64,000 bases of DNA from Hymenobacter nivis (GTDB taxonomy: Bacteria > Bacteroidota > Bacteroidia > Cytophagales > Hymenobacteraceae), in assembly GCF_006439025.1 (NCBI RefSeq), contig NZ_RCYZ01000001.1, positions 372,001-436,000 on the forward strand, read 5' to 3'. The position numbers and the translations under genes were made by a program. A model generated the notes under the pieces. It had not been told where the DNA came from, ran no database searches, and was given only the letters and a program-made list of their open reading frames with translations. Numbering within the stretch: the stretch's first letter is position 1; the number at the start of each line of letters is the position of its first letter. Of the stretch, positions 33,016 through 41,842 are shown in pieces.

Positions 33016-34404
33016 TTAGTAAGATTTATCGTCGTAGTCGTCAATCAGCAGCCCTTTGGTGCGGCTGAGGATGTCCTTAAAGAAGCCCGCGGCGCGGCTG
33101 GGCTGCTTGGGCTCTTTCTTGGGCTCAGGAACCGGGGCAGCCACTGGGCGCGCCGGCAAGGCGGCCTGCGGCGCAGGGGCCGCGGGCAGCGCTACGGGCG
33201 GCACCACGTAGGCGCTGGGCTCCTCGTCGAACAACGAGCGCGGGCTGCGCTCCTCTAGGCCCTGATAGCCCGAGAGCACAAGGCCCACGGTAGTGGCGTA
33301 CATCGGCGATTTCACAGCTTCGATGCGGCTCTTGCCCAGGTGCTGGTTGGGGTATCCGATGCGCGTGTCAAGGCCGGTGATGTACTCGGTGAGCTGCTCC
33401 AGGTTTTGGAGCTGCGAGCCGCCGCCAGTTAGCACGATGCCGGCCGAAAGCTGGTCGTGCAGGCCCATGCGGTAAATCTCGGCGTACACCAGCTCCATAA
33501 TCTCCGACATCCGGGCCTCAATGATAAAGGCCAAGTTCTTCAGCGAAACCTCCTTAGGCGGGCGGTTGGGCAGGCCGGGGATGCTCACAATTTCGTGGTC
33601 GCTGGCTTCCTCGGCAATGGCCTTGCCGAATTTCACCTTCAACTGCTCGGCCTGGCCGGGGGCCACGTTGCAGCCCTGCTTGATGTCTTGGGTGATGATG
33701 TTGCCGCCGAACGGCAACACCGCCGCGTGGCGGATGATGCCGTCCTTGAAAATAGCCAGGTCGGTGGTGCCGCCCCCAATGTCAATCAGGGCCACGCCGG
33801 CCTCCTTCTCCTCCTCCGAGAGGATGGATGTGGCGCTGGCCAGCGGCTCAAGGATGAGGTCGGCAATTTCCAACCCCGCCTTCGTCACGCACTTGTTGAT
33901 GTTATTAATGGCCGTGCTCTGGGCCGTGATGATGTGGAAATTGCCTTCCAGCCGCACGCCCTCGTAGCCCACCGGGTCCACAATGCCTTCCTCGTAGTCC
34001 ACCTTGTAGTCCTGGGGCATTACGTGGATGATCTGCGAGCCGGGCTGCGTCACGAGCCGGTACATGTCCTGGGTGAGGCGGTTTACGTCGTCGGGACCGA
34101 TCGTATCGGCCGAATTGCGCGTGATGCTGCCGTTGTGGCGCAGGCTTTTGATGTGCTGCCCGGCAATGCCCACATTCACCACGCCGATGCTGATGCCCGA
34201 CTGTTCTTCGGCCTGCCGGATGGCGCGGCGGATGGCATCCACCGTCTTGTCGATGTTGAGCACAATGCCCCGCGAAACGCCCTCCGACACGGCTTTGCCC
34301 ATGCCCAAAATTTCGAGTTTGCCGAATTCGTTTTTGCGGCCCACCAGGGCGCAGATTTTTGTGGTGCCGATGTCGAGCCCGACGACGATTTTATCCTGTT
34401 GCAT
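33016..34404 (-). CDS. ftsA: Cell division protein FtsA
   Basis: The 462-residue actin-fold protein has the phosphate-1 motif KIVVGLDIGTTKICALVG near residue 5, VALIDIGGGTTDLAIFKDG near residue 205 (phosphate-2) and GIVLTGGGSQLQNLEQL near residue 325. The C-terminus after about residue 400 is Pro/Ala rich with a basic amphipathic end (AGFFKDILSRTKGLLIDDY) that probably binds the membrane. It tethers FtsZ to the membrane. It sits between ftsQ and ftsZ, as usual. Confidence 0.97.
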   Translation of the reverse strand: MQQDKIVVGLDIGTTKICALVGRKNEFGKLEILGMGKAVSEGVSRGIVLNIDKTVDAIRRAIRQAEEQSGISIGVVNVGIAGQHIKSLRHNGSITRNSADTIGPDDVNRLTQDMYRLVTQPGSQIIHVMPQDYKVDYEEGIVDPVGYEGVRLEGNFHIITAQSTAINNINKCVTKAGLEIADLILEPLASATSILSEEEKEAGVALIDIGGGTTDLAIFKDGIIRHAAVLPFGGNIITQDIKQGCNVAPGQAEQLKVKFGKAIAEEASDHEIVSIPGLPNRPPKEVSLKNLAFIIEARMSEIMELVYAEIYRMGLHDQLSAGIVLTGGGSQLQNLEQLTEYITGLDTRIGYPNQHLGKSRIEAVKSPMYATTVGLVLSGYQGLEERSPRSLFDEEPSAYVVPPVALPAAPAPQAALPARPVAAPVPEPKKEPKQPSRAAGFFKDILSRTKGLLIDDYDDKSY

Positions 34405-34480
34405 GAGAGGGGTGCCTGGCGAAAGCAGTGGGGGCGGGTAAAAAAAAGAGCGGGCCGTCGCCCAATGTAGTTATATATCA

Positions 34481-34496
34481 GCGAATTGCTATTCGC
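34481..34496. repeat. Inverted repeat across the ftsQ stop codon
   Basis: GCGAAT and ATTCGC pair around a 4-nt loop, and the ftsQ stop codon (34489-34491) falls inside the repeat. It is the simplest of a series of repeats at 3' gene ends in this cluster. Confidence 0.45.
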
Positions 34497-35247
34497 AGAT
34501 GATTTGATTCTGGTACTCCACATTCACCCGATGGTAGGTATCCCACCCGAGGACTGAAGGAATTTGGCGGTAAAATACCATAAGCTTAGCGAATTTCTCG
34601 GGAATGTTGTCCGGGGGCCCGAACTCTACGCGCTGGTCGCCCACTTGCTGAGTGAAAGATAAGCGTCCATCGGCCCCGATAATTACCTCCGCCACCTGTG
34701 CCCGCCAAAAGGGATGTTCGTCCACGAAACGCAAAAACCCGAGGCAGCGTTGCCCCGTGCTGTCCTGAAAAAAATCGGCCGGCAGCGCCGCCCCGCCCGG
34801 CCGGGCCACCGTGGCCACCCGCGCCGTGTAGAGGGGCGAGAGGGGCAGCGGCCGGCCGGCGGCGTCCACGTAGGTGTCGAGGCGGGCGTCGGGGTGGGTG
34901 AGGCGGGCAATGGGGCGGTTCTGCGTCACGTCGGCGTGCAGGTCGCCCGAAAGGTCGCGGTACACCTGGGCGGTGCGCACAAACGGGTGGGCCGCGAGGC
35001 GAGCTTCCAATTCGCGCAGCCGGGGGCCCTCGGGGCGGGTGCCCAGCACGGGCTCCTGCCCGCCCTTGGTGAGCAGGGCCGTCACGCCCCGCTCGCTGAT
35101 GAAATAATTATCAAACTCGTTGGCGATGCGCACGTCTACGGCCCCCACCGGCCGGTGGGCTTGGCGCACGGCCGCAAACACGCCCAGCCCGCCCAGCACC
35201 AGGAGGCAAACGACAACAACTGAAAAATTACGAACGGTGCGGTGCAT
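34489..35247 (-). CDS. ftsQ: Cell division protein FtsQ/DivIB
   Basis: About 252 residues with a short N-terminal cytoplasmic tail, one membrane helix (VVVVCLLVLGGLGVFAAV) and a periplasmic part. The POTRA-like region is near FISERGVTALLTK, followed by LEARLAAHPFVRTAQVYRDLSGDLHADVTQNRPIARL, which is the conserved FtsQ beta domain. It links early and late divisome proteins. The ATG at 35247 is used; a TTG four codons upstream is possible. Position between murC and ftsA supports the call. Confidence 0.92.
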   Translation of the reverse strand: MHRTVRNFSVVVVCLLVLGGLGVFAAVRQAHRPVGAVDVRIANEFDNYFISERGVTALLTKGGQEPVLGTRPEGPRLRELEARLAAHPFVRTAQVYRDLSGDLHADVTQNRPIARLTHPDARLDTYVDAAGRPLPLSPLYTARVATVARPGGAALPADFFQDSTGQRCLGFLRFVDEHPFWRAQVAEVIIGADGRLSFTQQVGDQRVEFGPPDNIPEKFAKLMVFYRQIPSVLGWDTYHRVNVEYQNQIICE

Positions 35248-35358
35248 AAGTAACGGCAAGAAATCGAAGAAATAAATTAATTATTGTGCTTCGCAGAATT
35301 CAAAAATTGGATGCTGATTTTAATTTTACCAAGCCAAAATTTAGCGTTGCGGAATTAA
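35248..35358. other. AT-rich murC-ftsQ spacer with imperfect inverted repeats
   Basis: This 111-nt spacer is AT-rich compared with the flanking genes. AATTAATT occurs near each end (about 35275 and 35353), with partly matching inner sequences (CAAAAATTGG and CCAAAATTT), giving a weak inverted arrangement. The period-7 structure of the full elements is not clear here. No promoter-like box stands out. Confidence 0.35.
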
Positions 35359-36759
35359 TTATTTTTTCCAGCGCTCGGCAAAAATCGCTCTTAATTCTGG
35401 CACGAGGGTATCAATGTCGCCGGCCCCCACCGTGGCCAGCACTTCGAGCGGGTCGGTTTGGGCCCCGGCGAGCACCTGGGCCTTGGTTTGGATGGATTTG
35501 AGCGGGCTGGTGAGGCCGGCCAGGATGATATCCGACGTGACGCCAGGCAGTGGCAGCTCGCGGGCTGGGTAAATATCCAACAGAATTACCTCATCTGCAA
35601 TACTTAAACTCTGCGCAAAACCCTCGGCAAAATCGCGGGTGCGGGTGAACAAGTGGGGCTGGAACACTACCCGCAGCCGCCGCCCCGGGTACAGGGCCCG
35701 CACCGACCGCAAAAACGCCTCGATTTCGCGCGGGTGGTGGGCGTAGTCGTCCACGTACACCTGCCCCTGGGGCCCCGTGGCCACAAACTCAAACCGCCGC
35801 TTCACGCCCCGGTAGGCGGCCACGGCGGCCGTGATTTGTGCTGCATCTAGGCCTTCGATCTGCGCCACGGCGGCGGCGGCCAGCATGTTTTCCACGTTGT
35901 GGAAGCCGGGCACGGCCAGCGCCAGGCCTGGCAGGGCCCCCAGGGGCCCGTGCAGGTCGAAGTGGAACTCGTGGCCCTGGGCCGTCACGTCGGCGGCAAA
36001 TAGCTCGCGGCCCGGCGCGGCGGCCAGGCCGTAGTGGATGACGCGGGTGCCAGCGGGCACGGCCGCGGCCACGCTGGGGTCGGCGGTGTGGTTGATGAGC
36101 AGCGTGCCGCCGGGCTTGATTTGCCCCACAAACTGCCGAAACGAATCAATCAGGGCCCCTTGGGTGCCGTAAATGTCCAGGTGGTCGGCATCGGTGCTAG
36201 TCACAATGGCCACATCGGGGCGCAGGGTGAGGAAGCTGCGGTCGTATTCGTCGGCCTCCACCACCACGGGGGCCCCGGGCGACTGCGGCAGCAGCAGGTT
36301 GCTGCCCAGGTTTACGGCGATGCCGCCCAGGAAGGCTCCGGCGTCGTGGCCGGCGTGGTGCAACAGGTGAGCCACCATGCTGCTGGTGGTGGTTTTACCG
36401 TGGGTGCCGGCCACCGCAATCGTGCGCCGGCCCTGCGTGAGCACGCCCAGTACCTGGCTGCGCTTGCGGATGTCGTAGCCCTCGGCGCGCAACCAGGCCC
36501 ACTCGCGGCTATCGGCCGGAATGGCGGGCGTGAGCACCACCAGCGTTTGCGCCTTGTTTTCCCGCACCGCGGCCGGAATATTTTCTACCGCGTCGGCGTA
36601 GTGCACGGCAATTCCTTCCGCTTCCAAAGCCTGCGTGAGCGGCGTGGCGGTTTTGTCGTAGCCGCTGACCTGGTGGCCGTTGGCGCGAAACCACCGCGCC
36701 AGCGCCGACATGCCGATGCCCCCAATGCCCAGGAAGAAAATGTACGGAAACTGATCCAA
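35359..36759 (-). CDS. murC: UDP-N-acetylmuramate--L-alanine ligase
   Basis: About 466 residues. The N-terminal Rossmann motif YIFFLGIGGIGMSALARWFRANGH, the P-loop TIAVAGTHGKTTTSSMVAHLLHHAGH near residue 105, EADEYDRSFLTL near residue 170 and YAHHPREIEAFL near residue 345 are all classic MurC. It adds L-Ala to UDP-MurNAc. No ATG is available; a TTG at 36759 gives MDQFPYIFFLGIGG, close to usual family length, while a TTG at 36783 would add eight residues. It follows murG in the cluster. Confidence 0.95.
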   Translation of the reverse strand: MDQFPYIFFLGIGGIGMSALARWFRANGHQVSGYDKTATPLTQALEAEGIAVHYADAVENIPAAVRENKAQTLVVLTPAIPADSREWAWLRAEGYDIRKRSQVLGVLTQGRRTIAVAGTHGKTTTSSMVAHLLHHAGHDAGAFLGGIAVNLGSNLLLPQSPGAPVVVEADEYDRSFLTLRPDVAIVTSTDADHLDIYGTQGALIDSFRQFVGQIKPGGTLLINHTADPSVAAAVPAGTRVIHYGLAAAPGRELFAADVTAQGHEFHFDLHGPLGALPGLALAVPGFHNVENMLAAAAVAQIEGLDAAQITAAVAAYRGVKRRFEFVATGPQGQVYVDDYAHHPREIEAFLRSVRALYPGRRLRVVFQPHLFTRTRDFAEGFAQSLSIADEVILLDIYPARELPLPGVTSDIILAGLTSPLKSIQTKAQVLAGAQTDPLEVLATVGAGDIDTLVPELRAIFAERWKK

Positions 36760-36800
36760 GTGGCAATTATTAATTAGAAACAATAAATCGAAACAGCGAC

Positions 36801-36834
36801 GCTTTAATTAATTAAATTACTGCTTAATTAATTT
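36801..36834. repeat. TTAATTAA-type repeat across the murG stop codon
   Basis: Two copies of TTAATTAA lie 12 nt apart on either side of the murG stop (36817-36819). The last codons of murG (KLIK) are written in the repeat itself. Length and composition differ sharply from the GC-rich gene body. Confidence 0.45.
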
Positions 36835-37905
36835 CAATAGTTCATCGACGATGGCCGTGGTGGCATTGGGCCGGGCCAGCTCGCGCACCCGCGCTTGCAA
36901 CTGCTGCTGCCGGGGCCCATCGGCCAGCAGGCGCAGGGCCTCGTCGTAGAGGCGCTCGGCGGCGTGGGCGTCGGTGATGAGCACGGCGGCACCTTTCCCC
37001 ACCAGGGCCAGGGCATTTTTGGTTTGGTGGTCTTCGGCCACGTTGGGCGACGGCACTAGGATGCTGGCCTTGCCCGTGAGAGCCAGCTCACTCACCGACA
37101 GGGCCCCGGCGCGGCTCACTACCACATCGGCAACAGCGTAGGCCAGGTCCATGCGGCGAATGAATTCGTGGGCGAACAGGCCGTCGGCGGCGTAGGGGGC
37201 AGCCTGCTGCTTGGCCTCGGGGTAGTAGAGCTTGCCGGTTTGCCAGAGCAGCTGCACGCCGGCGGCTTGCAGGCGCGCCAGGGCGGCGGCCGTGGCCAGG
37301 TTGAGGGTGCGGGCCCCCAGGCTGCCGCCCACCACGAGCAGCGTTTGCTTAGCCGGGTCGAGGCCGAAAAACGCCAGGGCCTCAGCCCGGTCGCCGCCCA
37401 CAATTTCGGCCCGCACGGGGTTGCCGGTCAGCACCACCTTATCGGCGGGAAAGAACTTCTCCATACCCTCGTAGGCCACGCAGATGCGCGCCACCCGCCG
37501 GCCCAGCAGCTTATTAACCAAGCCCGCGTAGGAATTCTGCTCCTGAATGAGCGACGGAATGGCGCGGCTGGCGGCGGCCAGCAGCACCGGGGCCGAGGCG
37601 TAGCCGCCCACGCCCACCACGGCGTCGGGCAAAAAATCTTCGATGAGCTTGCCAGCCCGGCGCACCGAGCGGAACACCTTCACCGGAAACAGCAGGTTTT
37701 GGGGCGTGAGGCGGCGCTGCAAGCCGCTGATGTCGAGGCCCACGATGTCGTAGCCGGCCTCGGGCACGCGCGTCATCTCCATGCGGCCATTGGCGCCCAC
37801 GAAGAGGATAGCCGCGTCGGGGTGGCGGCGGCGCAGCTCGTTGGCTATGGCCACCGCTGGGAAGATGTGCCCGCCGGTGCCGCCGCCGCTGATTATGATT
37901 CGCAT
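36817..37905 (-). CDS. murG: Undecaprenyl-PP-MurNAc-pentapeptide GlcNAc transferase
   Basis: The 362-residue GT28 enzyme has the N-terminal loop IIISGGGTGGHIFPAVAIANEL, GVGGYASAPVLLAA near residue 95, QEQNSYAGLVNKLLGRRVARI near residue 123 and the sugar-nucleotide motif VVSRAGALSVSELALTGKASILVPSPNVAEDHQTKNA near residue 262. It makes lipid II from lipid I at the inner leaflet. It lies between ftsW and murC. Confidence 0.96.
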   Translation of the reverse strand: MRIIISGGGTGGHIFPAVAIANELRRRHPDAAILFVGANGRMEMTRVPEAGYDIVGLDISGLQRRLTPQNLLFPVKVFRSVRRAGKLIEDFLPDAVVGVGGYASAPVLLAAASRAIPSLIQEQNSYAGLVNKLLGRRVARICVAYEGMEKFFPADKVVLTGNPVRAEIVGGDRAEALAFFGLDPAKQTLLVVGGSLGARTLNLATAAALARLQAAGVQLLWQTGKLYYPEAKQQAAPYAADGLFAHEFIRRMDLAYAVADVVVSRAGALSVSELALTGKASILVPSPNVAEDHQTKNALALVGKGAAVLITDAHAAERLYDEALRLLADGPRQQQLQARVRELARPNATTAIVDELLKLIKQ

Positions 37906-37911
37906 AGTTTA

Positions 37912-37998
37912 AGCTGTTGGCTATCAGCTATTGGCTGATAGCTGCTTGTGCAATGATAATTAAAAAAGCGAACAGCTACCGGCTAATAGCTAACCGCT
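37912..37998. repeat. Inverted heptamer-repeat element C (AGCTRTT family), overlaps ftsW 3' end
   Basis: The left arm at 37912-37946 has five 7-bp units (AGCTGTT, GGCTATC, AGCTATT, GGCTGAT, AGCTGCT). The right arm at 37971-37998 has four inverted units (AACAGCT, ACCGGCT, AATAGCT, AACCGCT). The ftsW stop (37983-37985) and its last four residues (AVSY) are encoded inside the right arm. The left arm ends 6 nt from the murG ATG. Confidence 0.8.
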
Positions 37999-39182
37999 AC
38001 TTTTGGGATGCGGGGCGCGTCGGGGTCGGAGCCCACCACGGGGCGAATTTCGGGCTCGCCCCGGCTCACGGCCAGGATGATGCCGATGCTGATGCCGGTG
38101 AAAATCAGCGAAGTGCCGCCCATGCTCAGCAGCGGCAGCGGCAGGCCCGTGATGGGCCCCAGGCCCACGGCCACGCCCATGTTTACCAGTGCTTGCAGCA
38201 CCAGGCTGAAGCTGAGGCCCGCCGAAAGCAGGCCCCCGAAGGCGCCGTAGCTGTTCATCACCGTTTTCAGGCCCCGGTACAGCAGGGCCAGGTACAGCAG
38301 CAGCACCACGGCCCCGCCCAGCAGGCCGTATTCCTCGATGATGATGGCAAAAATGAAGTCGGAGTACGGGTGGGGCAGGATGTTGCGTTCGGTGCTTTTG
38401 CCGGGGCCCTTGCCGGCCACGCCGCCGGTGGCAATGGCGATGTAGCTGTGCTCAAGCTGGAACGGCGTCTTTTTATTAGGGTCGGAGAAGCTCGACACGC
38501 GCGACATCACGGTGCCCAGGCGCTGGCCGGCGGCCAGGCCCGCGCCGCCTAGCACCACGCCGATGCCCACCATCACGGCCATTTGCTTGAGCGGCACGCG
38601 CCCAATGAACATCAGCAGCATGCAGGTGGCAAACAGCAGCAGAGCCGTAGAGGCATTGCTGAGAATAATCAGGCCGCAGATGACGCCCACCCACAGCATT
38701 ACCGGCAGCAGCGTGGATTTGAAATCGTGCAGGTGCTGCTGGCGGCGGCTGAGCATGCTGGCCAGGTGCGAAATCAGGGCCAGCTTGGCCAGGTCGGAGG
38801 GCTGGAAGGTGAGGTGGATAACCGGAATGGTGAGCCAGCGCGAGGCATCATTGAGGGTGGTGCCGCCCACGAAAAACGTGAACAGCAGCAGCGGCACCGA
38901 AATCAGCAGCGCGTAGAGCGATAGGCGCGAGTAGTGCCGGTAATCGACGCGGTGCGCCAGCCACATCAGGGCCAGGCCCATGAAGATGAGGCCGCTGTGC
39001 TTGAGCACAATCATCTCTGCCGAGCCGGGCCGGCCGCGCATTTCGTTGCGGTAGGCCAGCGTGCCGGTGGCCGAGTACACCACGGCGATGCTGATGACGG
39101 AAAAGATGAGCACAATGGCCCACAGAATGGGGTCGCCCTTAAGGTTGCGCTGGAGCCAGTTGGGCCGGAAAGTGGTTTCCAT
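37983..39182 (-). CDS. ftsW: Lipid II polymerase FtsW (SEDS family)
   Basis: The 399-residue protein has about ten membrane helices with SEDS landmarks: PVIHLTFQPSDLAKLALISHLA near residue 127, GKSTERNILPHPYSDFIFAIIIEEYG near residue 265 with the catalytic-type Asp, and NMGVAVGLGPITGLPLPLLSMGGTSLIF near residue 335. It polymerises septal glycan together with the class B PBP at 43360-45810. The last residues (AVSY) come from a heptamer repeat arm, suggesting the original stop has been replaced. Confidence 0.95.
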   Translation of the reverse strand: METTFRPNWLQRNLKGDPILWAIVLIFSVISIAVVYSATGTLAYRNEMRGRPGSAEMIVLKHSGLIFMGLALMWLAHRVDYRHYSRLSLYALLISVPLLLFTFFVGGTTLNDASRWLTIPVIHLTFQPSDLAKLALISHLASMLSRRQQHLHDFKSTLLPVMLWVGVICGLIILSNASTALLLFATCMLLMFIGRVPLKQMAVMVGIGVVLGGAGLAAGQRLGTVMSRVSSFSDPNKKTPFQLEHSYIAIATGGVAGKGPGKSTERNILPHPYSDFIFAIIIEEYGLLGGAVVLLLYLALLYRGLKTVMNSYGAFGGLLSAGLSFSLVLQALVNMGVAVGLGPITGLPLPLLSMGGTSLIFTGISIGIILAVSRGEPEIRPVVGSDPDAPRIPKVAVSY

Positions 39183-39187
39183 AAATC

Positions 39188-39223
39188 GCAGGTTATGCAG
39201 ATTATATTGATTTACGCAGATTC
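39188..39223. repeat. Approximate 9-bp tandem repeat spanning the murD stop and murD-ftsW spacer
   Basis: Four units of about 9 bp (GCAGGTTAT, GCAGATTAT, ATTGATTTA, CGCAGATTC) cover the murD stop (39212-39214) and most of the 29-nt gap to ftsW. The final codons of murD (ESA) are inside the repeat. No opposite arm is seen. Confidence 0.5.
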
Positions 39224-40582
39224 AGACGGGCGTAATTCCTGCACGGCGGCAGCGAACTGACGGCCGCGGTCTTCGTAGTTTTTGAATAAATCGAAGCTGG
39301 CGCAGCAGGGCGAGAGCAGCACCACGTCGCCGGGCTGGGCCAGGGCCCCCGCGCGGCGCACGGCGTCGGCCATGCTTTGGGTTTCTTCCAGGTGCGGCAC
39401 CACGCCCTCAAACGCGGTGCGTAGCTTGGCATTGTCCACGCCCAGGCAGACCAGGGCCCTAACTTTTTGGCCGGCCAGGTCCAAGAGCGACGAGTAGTCG
39501 TTGCCCTTGTCGGTGCCGCCAGCAATCCACACAATTGGGGTTTTGATGCCCTCCAGTGCGTACCAGGCGGCTTCCACGTTAGTGGCTTTACTGTCGTTAA
39601 TATATTCTACCCCAGCAACCTCGCCCACGGCTTGTAAGCGGTGGTCGGCATTGCGGAAGGTGGCCAGGGCCCCTTCGATCTGGGCAATGCCTACGCCCGC
39701 TGTGCGCGCGGCCAGCACAGCGGCCAGCACGTTCTGGCGATTGTGCTCACCAATGAGCGGCGACTGCGCTGTATTAATTGTTTCGGTTTCGCTGTAATAG
39801 CCGGGCAGCAGGTCCACGCAAAGCTGTGTCGCCGCTTTGTAGTAGCCCGCAAGGTGCAGGTCGGCCCGGCGCTCCATACCAAAAGGCATTTTCATCACCG
39901 GTCGCAGCGCGGCCTGGAAGTGGCGCGTGATGTTCTCGTCGTCAGCGTTATAGATAAAGTAGCCGCTGCTGTCCTGCTTGCGGGCGATGCGCAGCTTGGC
40001 GTGGGCGTACTCGCTCAGCGAATAGTTGTAGCGGTCGAGGTGGTCGGGAGTGATGTTGAGCAGCACGGCAATCCAGGGTCGAAACTCATGGGTATCGTCG
40101 AGCTGGAAGCTACTGATTTCCAACACGTAGTAGTCGTGCTCATCGGCGATGACCTGCTCGGCAAAGCTGCGGCCCACGTTGCCGCCCAGGCCCACCTTCA
40201 GGCCCGCCTCCTTCAGCAAGTGGTAGGTGAGCAGCGTGGTGGTGGTTTTGCCGTTGGTGCCGGTGATGCAGATGCACTTGGCCTTGGTGTAGCGGCCCGC
40301 AAACTCAATTTCGGAAATAATTGGCGTTTGCTGCTCGCGCAGGGCCTGGATGACCGGGGCTTTTTCAGGGATGCCGGGGCTCTTGACCACCTCATCGGCG
40401 GCCAGGACCCGCGCCAGCGTATGCTGGTTTTCCTCGAATTCGATGCCTGCCTGCATCAGCTTTTCCTTGTAGCTGGCCAGAATGGCGCCGCGGTCCGACA
40501 CGAACACGGCGTGGCCCTTGGCCTGCGCCAGCAGCGCCGCCCCTACCCCACTTTCGGCCGCGCCGAGAATGACAATGTTCAT
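39212..40582 (-). CDS. murD: UDP-N-acetylmuramoyl-L-alanine--D-glutamate ligase
   Basis: The 456-residue ligase has NIVILGAAESGVGAALLAQAKG at the N-terminus, the P-loop [21 protein letters not shown] near residue 105, NITPDHLDRYNYSLSEYAHAKLRI near residue 180 and NDSKATNVEAAWYALEGI near residue 330. It adds D-Glu to UDP-MurNAc-L-Ala. The start is separated from the mraY stop by two bases, so translation is coupled. Confidence 0.96.
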   Translation of the reverse strand: MNIVILGAAESGVGAALLAQAKGHAVFVSDRGAILASYKEKLMQAGIEFEENQHTLARVLAADEVVKSPGIPEKAPVIQALREQQTPIISEIEFAGRYTKAKCICITGTNGKTTTTLLTYHLLKEAGLKVGLGGNVGRSFAEQVIADEHDYYVLEISSFQLDDTHEFRPWIAVLLNITPDHLDRYNYSLSEYAHAKLRIARKQDSSGYFIYNADDENITRHFQAALRPVMKMPFGMERRADLHLAGYYKAATQLCVDLLPGYYSETETINTAQSPLIGEHNRQNVLAAVLAARTAGVGIAQIEGALATFRNADHRLQAVGEVAGVEYINDSKATNVEAAWYALEGIKTPIVWIAGGTDKGNDYSSLLDLAGQKVRALVCLGVDNAKLRTAFEGVVPHLEETQSMADAVRRAGALAQPGDVVLLSPCCASFDLFKNYEDRGRQFAAAVQELRPSESA

Positions 40583-40584
40583 AG

Positions 40585-41805
40585 TTAGCGCAGCTTAAGG
40601 GTAACCAAGGTGATGACGGCCAGCATGATGCCCACAATCCAGAACCGCGACACGATTTTGGATTCGTGGTAGCCCAGCTTCTGGTAGTGGTGGTGCAGCG
40701 GCGACATGCGCAGGATGCGGCGGCCCTCGCCGTACTTGCGCTTGGTGTATTTGAAGTAGCTGACCTGGAGGATAACCGACAGGTTTTCAATTAGAAACAC
40801 ACCACAGAGAATGGGAATCAGCAGCTCTTTGCGCACAATCAAGGCCAGCACAGCGATGATGCCGCCCAGGGCCAGCGAGCCGGTATCGCCCATGAATACC
40901 TGCGCCGGGTACGAATTGTACCACAAAAACCCGATGCAGGCCCCCACGAACGCCGTGCAGAAAATGACCAGCTCGCCCGAATCCGGAATAAACATAACAT
41001 CCAGGTAATCAGCCAACAAGGCATTGCCGCTCACAAAGGCGAAAATGGCCAGCGTGATGCCGATGATGGCCGAGGTGCCGGCCGCCAGCCCGTCCAGCCC
41101 GTCGGTGATGTTGGCCCCGTTGCTGACGGCGGTGATCAGGAAGATGACGATGGGGATGTAGAAGATGCTGTACAGGCCGTTGAAAAACGTGCCCGCGGTG
41201 GCGAACAAGTCGCCGTAGTTCAGCTCGTTGTTCTTCATGAACGGCACGGTGGTAATCATCAGGTGCACGTCGTGGTACACTTTGCTGGCGTCCACTTCCG
41301 ATAGGGCCCCGTTGGGCAGCAGGTACTGGCGCACAGTTACTTCGTTCGAGAAAAACAGCACCCAGCCCACCGTGAGGCCCAGGCCCACCTGGCCCAGCAC
41401 TTTGAAGCGCCCACTCAGGCCCTCCTTGTTCTTGCGGAACACCTTGATGTAGTCGTCCAGGAAGCCAATCAGCCCGAGCCACACCGTGCTTATCAGCATG
41501 AGGATGATGTAGATGTTGCGCAGGCGGGCCAGCAGCAGCACGGGCACCAGAATGGCCAGCAAAATGATGAGGCCGCCCATCGTGGGGGTGCCTTTTTTCT
41601 CGTTCTGGCCTTGCAGGCCCAGGTCGCGGATGCTCTCACCGACCTGCTTTTGCTGGAGCAGGCGGATGAGGCGGCCGCCAAAAATCTGAGCAATGAGCAG
41701 CGAAATCACCACCGCCAGGCCGGCCCGGAACGTGGTGTATTGAAACACCCCGGTGCCGGGCATGTGGAAATGGTCGTGGAGGTAGCGGAAGAGGTAATAG
41801 AGCAT
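40585..41805 (-). CDS. mraY: Phospho-MurNAc-pentapeptide transferase
   Basis: About 406 residues and ten helices. Active-site loops are [25 protein letters not shown] near residue 115, [16 protein letters not shown] near residue 235 and [16 protein letters not shown] near residue 307. The HHH motif lies in [24 protein letters not shown] near the C-terminus. It makes lipid I. The ATG at 41805 is chosen; an in-frame TTG two codons upstream exists. Confidence 0.96.
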   Translation of the reverse strand: MLYYLFRYLHDHFHMPGTGVFQYTTFRAGLAVVISLLIAQIFGGRLIRLLQQKQVGESIRDLGLQGQNEKKGTPTMGGLIILLAILVPVLLLARLRNIYIILMLISTVWLGLIGFLDDYIKVFRKNKEGLSGRFKVLGQVGLGLTVGWVLFFSNEVTVRQYLLPNGALSEVDASKVYHDVHLMITTVPFMKNNELNYGDLFATAGTFFNGLYSIFYIPIVIFLITAVSNGANITDGLDGLAAGTSAIIGITLAIFAFVSGNALLADYLDVMFIPDSGELVIFCTAFVGACIGFLWYNSYPAQVFMGDTGSLALGGIIAVLALIVRKELLIPILCGVFLIENLSVILQVSYFKYTKRKYGEGRRILRMSPLHHHYQKLGYHESKIVSRFWIVGIMLAVITLVTLKLR

Positions 41806-41842
41806 GGGCAACGGCGAATAAAGCGGGGCGGGGCCCCCGGCT

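Noticed and set aside
36759-36783. Upstream murC start at 36783
   Set aside because: It is possible, but the added residues (FLINNCH) are AT-biased spacer sequence and family members start near LDQFPY; kept as an alternative only.
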